Shown here piece by piece: positions 1-4,647 of a DNA stretch of 8,259 bases (position 1 is the stretch's first letter; each line of letters begins with the position of its first letter). The notes below the pieces were generated by a model. The model was not told the origin of the DNA. It saw only the letters and a list, made by a program, of their open reading frames with translations, and did no database searches. Made by a program: the position numbers and the translations under genes. The stretch comes from an uncultured Oribacterium sp. (GTDB lineage Bacteria > Bacillota > Clostridia > Lachnospirales > Lachnospiraceae): assembly GCA_900772695.1 (NCBI GenBank), contig CAAGRO010000444.1, forward strand, positions 1 through 8,259. The letters run 5' to 3'.

Positions 1-102
1 GAGGATGTGCTGAAGGCCGAACGGGATGGCGTTCATCACCGGCACCTTGCCCTCCAGCGTGTAAATATTACGAATAGAAGCGCTTTCTGTCTTGTTACTC
101 AT
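1..102 (-). CDS. NCS2-family nucleobase permease, N-terminal fragment (probable xanthine permease)
   Basis: Only the first 34 codons are in the window; the gene runs off the left edge. The start is the ATG at 102-100, preceded by a strong AGGGGG ribosome binding site. The visible protein ends in IPFGLQHIL, the GLQH motif that opens the first membrane helix of uracil/xanthine permeases of the NCS2 (UraA/PbuX/PbuG-type) family, after a short polar N-terminus. It starts 20 nt downstream of the xpt stop codon, so the two are almost certainly one operon. That is the known xpt-pbuX arrangement, in which the permease imports xanthine (with H+) and Xpt converts it to XMP. Substrate is inferred from the neighbour; a uracil or general purine permease cannot be excluded from so short a piece. 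Confidence 0.8.
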   Translation of the reverse strand, partial: MSNKTESASIRNIYTLEGKVPVMNAIPFGLQHIL

Positions 103-122
103 GTTTCCCCCTGTACTATGCG

Positions 123-704
123 TTACTGCTCACGGAACTGAATCGTGCCGTGCGCTGCGTCCATGCTCTCGACGATCGCGAGCGACTCGAGCTGATATCC
201 GAGGTTACGGATGATCCGACCACCCTGCTGGAAGCCCTTCTCAACCGCGATACCGATGCCCTCGACCGTGCCGCCGGCCTGTGCCACGATGGACAGAAGC
301 CCCTGCAGCGCGCAGCCGTTCGCGAGGAAATCGTCGATGATCAGCACATGATCCTCCGGGCTCAGGAACTTCTTCGACACGATGACCTGATTCTTACGCT
401 TATGGGTGAAGGACTCCACCTCAGCGGCATACACATCGCCGTCGATATTGAGACTCTGGGATTTCTTCGCAAAAACCACCGGTACATGAAAGTGGTTCGC
501 CACGATACAGGCAATGCCGATGCCGGACGCCTCGATGGTGAGAATCTTATTGATCGGCTTCCCGTCGAAACGGCGCTTGAACTCCTCGCCCATCTGATTA
601 AAGAGATCGATATCCATCTGATGATTCAGGAAGCTGTCAACCTTCAGAATATTCCCTTCCTTCACGATACCGTCTTTTGCGATACGCTCTTCTAAAAAAT
701 TCAT
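123..704 (-). CDS. xpt: Xanthine phosphoribosyltransferase
   Basis: This cytosolic enzyme of purine salvage transfers the phosphoribosyl group of PRPP to xanthine (and less well guanine), giving XMP. The 193-residue product has the usual family length and recognisable family blocks: KVDSFLNHQ near residues 21-29, TIEASGIG near 56-63, PVVFAKK near 75-81, and the PRPP-binding loop VLIIDDFLANG at 120-130 with its paired Asp residues. The ATG at 704 follows a GGAGGAAGG ribosome binding site at 711-719. It is first in a minus-strand operon with a nucleobase permease. In Bacillus the xpt-pbuX leader carries a guanine riboswitch. Here I find no purine-aptamer core on the minus strand upstream; the aptamer-like sequence lies on the other strand, serving the divergent gene. 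Identification is by remembered similarity to B. subtilis Xpt. Confidence 0.95.
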   Translation of the reverse strand: MNFLEERIAKDGIVKEGNILKVDSFLNHQMDIDLFNQMGEEFKRRFDGKPINKILTIEASGIGIACIVANHFHVPVVFAKKSQSLNIDGDVYAAEVESFTHKRKNQVIVSKKFLSPEDHVLIIDDFLANGCALQGLLSIVAQAGGTVEGIGIAVEKGFQQGGRIIRNLGYQLESLAIVESMDAAHGTIQFREQ

Positions 705-780
705 AATGATCCTTCCTCCATAAATGAAATTGACACTATTCCTTTCAGTATGCCAAAATCGCCCGTAAAAATAAATCGGT

Positions 781-789
781 ATTATGTCA
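781..789 (-). promoter_or_regulatory. Possible extended -10 promoter for xpt operon
   Basis: On the minus strand this reads TGA-CATAAT, an extended -10 with five of six matches to TATAAT. No good -35 lies upstream. Transcription would start near 774 and give a leader of about 70 nt. A second option is TTGGCA (756-751) with the poor -10 TCAATT at 733-728. Both are weak calls made by eye. Confidence 0.35.
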
Positions 790-807
790 GAAATAATATG
801 AAAAATA

Positions 808-816
808 TGCTATACT
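808..816 (+). promoter_or_regulatory. Extended -10 promoter for the COG2509 gene leader
   Basis: TGC-TATACT is an extended -10 element with five of six consensus bases. No -35 lies at 17 nt; ATGTCA at 784-789 is too far upstream, but extended -10 promoters tolerate this. The start would fall near 822-824, at the first bases of the riboswitch-like fold, leaving little or no RNA upstream of P1. The xpt promoter candidate overlaps the upstream part of this region in the opposite direction. Confidence 0.5.
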
Positions 817-822
817 TATATA

Positions 823-879
823 GGTATAGTCTGCAAAACGGGCAGACGTTTCTACCAGGCGCCAAACAGCTTGACTACC
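823..879 (+). ncRNA. Purine (guanine-class) riboswitch-like aptamer, non-canonical
   Basis: The order of conserved purine-riboswitch elements is visible: UAUA as J1/2 (825-828); P2 as the perfect GUCUGC/GCAGAC pair (829-834 with 842-847); a seven-nt L2 ending in GG (840-841); the signature J2/3 GUUUCUACC (848-856); P3 AGGC/GCUU (857-860 with 869-872); an L3 containing CC that can kiss the L2 GG; and GACUA (873-877), where the C at position 74 of the standard numbering selects guanine-type ligands. Departures from the family are a P1 of only GG/CC plus the U-A closing pair, J1/2 short by one A, P3 of four pairs, and an altered L3 (family CCNUAAA). It lies between a promoter and an intrinsic terminator, ahead of an FAD-dependent oxidoreductase and divergent from xpt. 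Ligand and function are inferred; it could be a degenerate copy or a variant of altered specificity. Confidence 0.7.
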
Positions 880-901
880 ATCACGATAGTCGGCTTTTTT
901 T
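869..901 (+). terminator. Riboswitch-linked intrinsic terminator
   Basis: GCTTGACTA (869-877) pairs with TAGTCGGC (887-894) with one bulged T, around a nine-nt loop, followed by seven T (895-901). The 5' arm is built from the P3 3' strand and J3/1 of the upstream aptamer, so aptamer and terminator are mutually exclusive. This is the arrangement of the activating pbuE adenine riboswitch. It predicts that ligand binding permits transcription of the downstream gene. Confidence 0.7.
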
Positions 902-925
902 ATGCTTTTTTATGCGTATGCAGGT

Positions 926-963
926 CGCTTCGCCGGAGAACCTCGGGCCTCCGATCCGAAGCG
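926..963 (+). other. Stable hairpin in the 5' leader
   Basis: CGCTTCG (926-932) pairs with CGAAGCG (957-963), and after a small internal loop CGGAG (934-938) pairs with CTCCG (949-953), leaving a ten-nt loop. No T-run follows, so it is not a terminator. It ends 21 nt before the ribosome binding site at 985-990 and could insulate the site or stabilise the mRNA 5' region. No known family was recognised. Confidence 0.55.
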
Positions 964-996
964 CAGGAAATGAATTTTATTTTTGGAGGTAATCCT

Positions 997-2364
997 ATGA
1001 GTATGTATGATGTCTTAATTATCGGTGCGGGCCCGGGCGGTATTTTCACTGCCTACGAGCTGATCGAGCGCCGTCCAGATCTGAAGATCGCGATTTTCGA
1101 GCACGGCCACGAGCTCAGTCGTCGTAAGTGCCCGATCGATGGAGAGAAGATCAAATCGTGCATCCACTGTAACTGCTGCTCGATCATGAGCGGTTTCGGT
1201 GGTGCCGGTGCCTTCTCTGATGGAAAGTACAACATCACGAACGATTTCGGCGGCACGCTCTACGAGTATATCGGAAAGAAGAATGCCATCGAGCTGATGG
1301 AGTATGTCGATAAGATCAATCTCAAATTCGGCGGTGAGGGCACGAAGCTCTACTCGACGGCCGGCACGAAGTTTAAGAAGACCTGCATGCAGCATGGTCT
1401 CCATCTCCTCGACGCATCCGTCCGTCATCTCGGCACCGACATCAACTATGTCGTGCTCGAGCATCTCTATGATCACCTGAAAGATAAGGTCGATTTCTAC
1501 TTCGACTGCTGCATCGACACCGTCGAGAAGACGGAAGAGGGCTACCGGGTCTACAGCGGCGAGCGCGCCTTCGAGGGAAAGAAGTGCGTGATTTCCGCCG
1601 GTCGGAGTGGCAGTAAGTGGATGGAGAAGGTCTGTGCGGACCTCGAGATCCCGACGAACTCGAACCGTGTGGACCTCGGCGTCCGTGTCGAGCTGCCGGC
1701 CGAGATCTTCTCGGACCTCACCGACGAGCTCTACGAGAGTAAGATCGTCTACCGTACCGAGAAGTACGAGGATAACGTCCGCACCTTCTGTATGAATCCG
1801 AAGGGTGCCGTGGTCAATGAAAACACCAACGGCATCGTCACCGTAAACGGCCACAGCTATGAGGATCCCGCGAAGCAGACGAAGAACACGAATTTCGCAC
1901 TGCTCGTGGCGAAGCACTTCTCCGAGCCGTTCAAGGATTCGAACGAATATGGCGAGAGCATCGCGCGTCTCAGCAACATGCTCGGCGGCGGTGTCATCGT
2001 GCAGCGCTTCGGTGATCTCATCCGTGGCAAGCGGAGTACCGAGCAGCGTATCCGGGAGTCCTTCACCGTACCGACACTGAACGCAGCCGCCGGTGACCTG
2101 AGCCTCGTGCTCCCGAAGCGTATCCTCGACGGCATCATCGAGATGATCTACGCCCTCGATAAGGTCGCACCGGGTACCGCAAACGACGACACCCTGCTCT
2201 ACGGTGTCGAGGTCAAGTTCTACAACATGGAGGTCGAGGTCGACGAGAACCTTATGACCCGTCACGACGGACTCTACGTCATCGGTGACGGCAGTGGTAT
2301 CACCCACTCCCTGTCGCACGCCTCCGCAAGTGGCGTATATGTCGCACGTCAGCTGACGAAATAA
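997..2364 (+). CDS. FAD-dependent oxidoreductase, COG2509 family
   Basis: The 455-residue product is a soluble flavoprotein of the poorly characterised COG2509 (NAD/FAD-utilising dehydrogenase) family. It opens with the Rossmann dinucleotide-binding motif DVLIIGAGPGGIFTAYEL (residues 5-22) and ends with GDGSGITHSLSHASASG (430-446), the second FAD-contacting block near the C-terminus. Between them lies a cysteine-rich stretch (Cys45, 55, 58, 60, 61) running into SGFGGAGAFSDGK, typical of the family. The start at 997 is chosen because GGAGGT (985-990) lies six nt upstream; an in-frame ATG at 871 lies inside the riboswitch and terminator and is not credible. The substrate is unknown. The purine-riboswitch-like leader and divergent xpt suggest a role in purine or oxidised-purine metabolism, but that is inference. 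A terminator follows closely, so it is monocistronic. Confidence 0.9.
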   Translation: MSMYDVLIIGAGPGGIFTAYELIERRPDLKIAIFEHGHELSRRKCPIDGEKIKSCIHCNCCSIMSGFGGAGAFSDGKYNITNDFGGTLYEYIGKKNAIELMEYVDKINLKFGGEGTKLYSTAGTKFKKTCMQHGLHLLDASVRHLGTDINYVVLEHLYDHLKDKVDFYFDCCIDTVEKTEEGYRVYSGERAFEGKKCVISAGRSGSKWMEKVCADLEIPTNSNRVDLGVRVELPAEIFSDLTDELYESKIVYRTEKYEDNVRTFCMNPKGAVVNENTNGIVTVNGHSYEDPAKQTKNTNFALLVAKHFSEPFKDSNEYGESIARLSNMLGGGVIVQRFGDLIRGKRSTEQRIRESFTVPTLNAAAGDLSLVLPKRILDGIIEMIYALDKVAPGTANDDTLLYGVEVKFYNMEVEVDENLMTRHDGLYVIGDGSGITHSLSHASASGVYVARQLTK

Positions 2365-2384
2365 GTTAAAAAGCGACCTCAGAT

Positions 2385-2427
2385 GGGCAGCAACAATAGT
2401 GCAGTGCTATTGTTGCCGCCCCTTTTT
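2385..2427 (+). terminator. Intrinsic terminator of the COG2509 gene
   Basis: GGGC-A-GCAACAATAG (2385-2399) pairs with CTATTGTTGC-C-GCCC (2407-2421), with one A/C mismatch and a seven-nt loop, followed by CTTTTT. It lies 20 nt after the stop codon. Confidence 0.92.
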
Positions 2428-2535
2428 AATGCAGTCGTTTTGAGTTAGTAACAGTTCAGTCGTTTTTTCTTGATGCGGCATTTTTCCAAAAACACCCAGT
2501 CATCATCATGAGAAATCTTCAATAAGATACAGCAT

Positions 2536-2820
2536 AGGCATGTCGGGTGCTGAAAACCATCATCATGACGATTCGACGTCATATGGGATTTGCGAGTACA
2601 GGCACGTTGGGCTGAAAAATCCGCTATCGTGCCTGCGGCGAGGAAGCTCTGAAATTTCAACTGCAGGCATGGTAAGCGCTTTAAAACGTCATCGTGCCTA
2701 CGGAAATAGCCATAATCTGGGCTAAACCGTAGGCACGATTACCCGGATTTGAAGACACCGTGCCTAGAAAATCAATCGTGATCGTAGGCACGATCATCAA
2801 TTTTCGGTTCAACCATGCCT
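2536..2820. repeat. Array of five ~65-bp units with alternating inverted half-sites
   Basis: AGGCAYG occurs at 2536, 2600, 2665, 2731 and 2786. Its reverse complement CRTGCCT occurs at 2628, 2693, 2759 and 2814, with a degenerate form (CATGACG) at 2564. Within every unit the forward-to-reverse offset is exactly 28 nt (21-nt centre). Unit spacing is 64, 65, 66 and 55 nt. The centres are not conserved in sequence apart from a tendency to end in CAT or TAT before the reverse site. Each unit can fold as a short stem with a 21-nt loop, and adjacent units can pair across their junctions. No protein-coding gene was found here; small open frames on both strands lack ribosome binding sites and recognisable content. 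The array could be a protein-binding site array, a set of RNA hairpins or a decayed palindromic repeat cluster. I do not recognise a known family. Confidence 0.75.
2691..2739. repeat. 13-bp perfect inverted repeat joining array units 3 and 4
   Basis: ATCGTGCCTACGG (2691-2703) and CCGTAGGCACGAT (2727-2739) are exact reverse complements. Inside the 23-nt centre TAGCC and GGCTA can add a second stem. It is the strongest palindrome of the array and spans a unit junction rather than a unit centre, so the junction may be the functional fold. Confidence 0.8.
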
Positions 2821-2830
2821 ACAATCGTCA

Positions 2831-2957
2831 CTGGCTTCCGGTTCGCCAGAAGTTTGAGCACTCCTCATGAGCGGGGTGGGTCCAATGCATATAAGAAACC
2901 GTGGATTTCATGGGGGTGGGCGAATGAGGAGCAGCCTCAAACTACCTAAGTCAGCCA
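2831..2957. other. Long structured intergenic element with G-rich apical region
   Basis: CTGGC/GCCAG (2831-2849) forms a small hairpin. Next, AGTTTGAG (2851-2858) pairs with CTCAAACT (2936-2943), and inside it CTCCTCAT (2861-2868) pairs with ATGAGGAG (2924-2931), giving 16 base pairs across a small internal loop. The 55-nt apical region carries GGGGTGGG twice (2873-2880, 2913-2920) around a small hairpin CCGTG/CATGG (2899-2913). A second GCCAG at 2953-2957 could replace the first in pairing with CTGGC. There is no T-run, so it is not a terminator. It lies between the 65-bp array and the transporter promoter. It may be a small RNA gene, a leader-like element or a remnant miniature mobile element; the strand is undetermined. 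Confidence 0.55.
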
Positions 2958-3016
2958 GGGTGCCTGCGTTGTTACCTTCGGGTTATAGAAGATAAAATTA
3001 ATTTTTATATAAATGC

Positions 3017-3045
3017 TTGTGAACCATAGCGCTTTATGCTAATGT
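3017..3045 (+). promoter_or_regulatory. Sigma-A type promoter for the NSS transporter
   Basis: TTGTGA (3017-3022) lies 17 nt before TAATGT (3040-3045), which has an upstream TG at 3037-3038 (extended -10). An AT-rich stretch precedes it. The start would be near 3052, leaving a leader of about 35 nt with no room for a riboswitch. Confidence 0.5.
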
Positions 3046-3085
3046 TTGACTTTAGTGCTTTAAATCAAAAGGGAGACATTAAATC

Positions 3086-4456
3086 ATGAATCAGCATAAG
3101 AAGAGAAGCTCGTTCTCCGGCAAGATCGGTTTCGTTCTGTCGGCAGCAGGCGCTTCGGTAGGACTCGGTAATATCTGGCGATTTCCGTACCTCGCGGCGA
3201 AGTACGGTGGAGGTATCTTCCTGATCGTCTACATTTTCCTCGCGATGACCTTCGGCTACACGATGATCATCGCCGAGACCGCACTCGGTCGTATGACGAA
3301 GAAAAGTCCGGTCGGTGCGTACGACAGCTTCGGAAAGTCGAAGTGGCTTTCCCTCGGAGGCTGGATCAATGCGATCATCCCGATCCTCATCGTACCATAT
3401 TACTCTGTGATCGGCGGCTGGGTCATCAAGTACCTCGCCGAGTATCTCAGCGGACAGACACAGCTCGTCGCACAGGACGGTTATTTCGGTGCGTTCATCT
3501 CCGGCGGTCTTTCACCGGAGATCTGCTTCCTCGTCTTTTCCGTCATCGTCATCGCGATCATCTATGCCGGTGTGCAGAACGGAATCGAGCGTGTATCGAA
3601 GTTTATGATGCCGATCCTCGTTGTGCTGTCCGTGATCATCGCGGTCTATTCCGTAACGAGACCGGGTGCGCTCGCGGGTGTGAAGTACTTCCTCGTACCG
3701 AATGTGAAGAACTTCTCCTGGATGACCGTCGTGACTGCGATGGGCCAGATGTTCTACTCTCTGTCGATCGCGATGGGTATCCTCGTCACCTTCGGCTCCT
3801 ATATGCGGAAGGAAACCGAAATCGAAGCCGCGACCGAGCAGGTCGAGATCTTTGACACCGCGATCGCCATCATGGCGGGTCTTATGATCATCCCGGCGGT
3901 CTTTGCCTTCAGCGGTGGGGATGCCGCGACCCTTCAGGCGGGTCCGTCCCTCATGTTCATCACGATCCCGAAGGTCTTCGCAAGCATGGGCTTCGGCACC
4001 TTCACCGGTGTGATGTTCTTCGTACTGGTGCTGTTCGCCGCCCTCACGAGCTCCATCGCGTTGACCGAGAGTGCCGTTTCGACCTTCGAGGATGAGTTCA
4101 AGTGGAGCCGTAAGAAGTCAACGACCATCATCGGCCTCATCATCGTATCCCTCGGCAGCCTGTCCGCCCTCGGCTACGGTCCACTCGCAGAGGTCACCAT
4201 CATTGGCATGCAGTTCCTGGATTTCTTCGATTTCCTCACGAACACCGTCATGATGCCGATCGCCGCGATCGCCACCTGCCTGCTCGTTTCGAGAGTGATC
4301 GGTGTCGAGAAGATCGAAGAGGAGGTCACCGCAGACGGCGCACCGTTCAAGCGGAAGAAGATCTTTGCCTTCATGATTCGCTACCTCTGCCCGGTCTTCG
4401 CCGCCATCATCCTGATCAGCTCGATCGCAAACGCCTTCGGCTGGATCTCGATGTAA
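3086..4456 (+). CDS. Sodium-dependent amino acid transporter, NSS (SNF/LeuT) family
   Basis: This inner-membrane Na+/solute symporter has 456 residues. Helix 1 carries the family signature GASVGLGNIWRFPYLAAKYGGG (about 22-43, including Asn29, equivalent to LeuT Asn27). Helix 6 carries GQMFYSLSIAMG (220-231), matching the unwound substrate/Na1 segment of LeuT. Helix 8 carries LTSSIAL (320-326), whose Thr-Ser pair matches the Na2 site. About 11 membrane helices are visible: roughly 13-38, 42-66, 90-115, 143-163, 172-191, 212-238, 255-276, 303-328, 347-364, 378-402 and 430-452. That fits the shorter bacterial NSS branch with 11 helices. The start at 3086 has GGGAG (3071-3075) ten nt upstream. 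Substrate cannot be read from the sequence; bacterial relatives move Leu, Trp, Tyr or other neutral amino acids. It has its own promoter and terminator, and its neighbours give no pathway clue. Confidence 0.93.
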   Translation: MNQHKKRSSFSGKIGFVLSAAGASVGLGNIWRFPYLAAKYGGGIFLIVYIFLAMTFGYTMIIAETALGRMTKKSPVGAYDSFGKSKWLSLGGWINAIIPILIVPYYSVIGGWVIKYLAEYLSGQTQLVAQDGYFGAFISGGLSPEICFLVFSVIVIAIIYAGVQNGIERVSKFMMPILVVLSVIIAVYSVTRPGALAGVKYFLVPNVKNFSWMTVVTAMGQMFYSLSIAMGILVTFGSYMRKETEIEAATEQVEIFDTAIAIMAGLMIIPAVFAFSGGDAATLQAGPSLMFITIPKVFASMGFGTFTGVMFFVLVLFAALTSSIALTESAVSTFEDEFKWSRKKSTTIIGLIIVSLGSLSALGYGPLAEVTIIGMQFLDFFDFLTNTVMMPIAAIATCLLVSRVIGVEKIEEEVTADGAPFKRKKIFAFMIRYLCPVFAAIILISSIANAFGWISM

Positions 4457-4500
4457 AGGGCAATGCAGACGACCGTTTTCATCATGCCCCATCGGTACAA

Positions 4501-4531
4501 AGAGCTGACGCATATGCGCCGGCTCTTTTTT
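4501..4531 (+). terminator. Intrinsic terminator of the NSS transporter gene
   Basis: AGAGCTG-A-CGC (4501-4511) pairs with GCG-C-CGGCTCT (4516-4526), with one A/C mismatch, a T-G wobble and a four-nt ATAT loop, followed by a run of six T ending at 4531. It lies 44 nt beyond the stop codon. Confidence 0.9.
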
Positions 4532-4575
4532 ACGCTGTTTTTACCTCTGGATTTGGTACAAATTTCACAATTTTC

Positions 4576-4604
4576 TTGTATTAGCCTTTTATTTTTAGTA
4601 GAAT
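4576..4604 (+). promoter_or_regulatory. Sigma-A type promoter for the EF-G paralogue
   Basis: TTGTAT (4576-4581) lies exactly 17 nt before TAGAAT (4599-4604), within an AT-rich tract downstream of the previous gene's terminator. The predicted start near 4611 gives a leader of about 37 nt containing only the ribosome binding site. Confidence 0.65.
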
Positions 4605-4647
4605 ACTAACTAATGAAATACTTCGTATGCACAGGAGGGAAAGACTT

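Noticed and set aside
728..756. TTGGCA/TCAATT as the xpt promoter
   Set aside because: The -35 is good, but the -10 matches only three of six bases. It is kept only as an alternative to the extended -10 at 781-789.
871..996. In-frame ATG at 871 extending the oxidoreductase by 42 codons
   Set aside because: It lies inside the aptamer/terminator with no ribosome binding site. The Rossmann motif begins right after the ATG at 997, which has a well-placed GGAGGT.
1015..2319. Long open frame antisense to the oxidoreductase
   Set aside because: Its protein has no recognisable family content. It is a by-product of the codon bias of the real plus-strand gene.
2432..2466. Direct repeat CAGTCGTTTT (2432 and 2457)
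   Set aside because: Short, AT-rich and just after a terminator; likely chance or a small local duplication with no further support.
2445..2725. Small open frames of about 60-70 codons on both strands of the gene-free region
   Set aside because: No ribosome binding sites or recognisable content, and they run through the inverted-repeat array, which explains the sequence better.
2536..2820. CRISPR array
   Set aside because: The conserved units are 7-13 bp alternating inverted half-sites rather than identical direct repeats of 24 bp or more with unique spacers, and no cas genes are visible.
2831..3085. Glycine, lysine or T-box leader ahead of the NSS transporter
   Set aside because: None of the conserved glycine or lysine aptamer segments is present. 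The G-rich octamers only superficially recall the T-box bulge, there is no terminator before the gene, and the likely promoter lies downstream of the structure.
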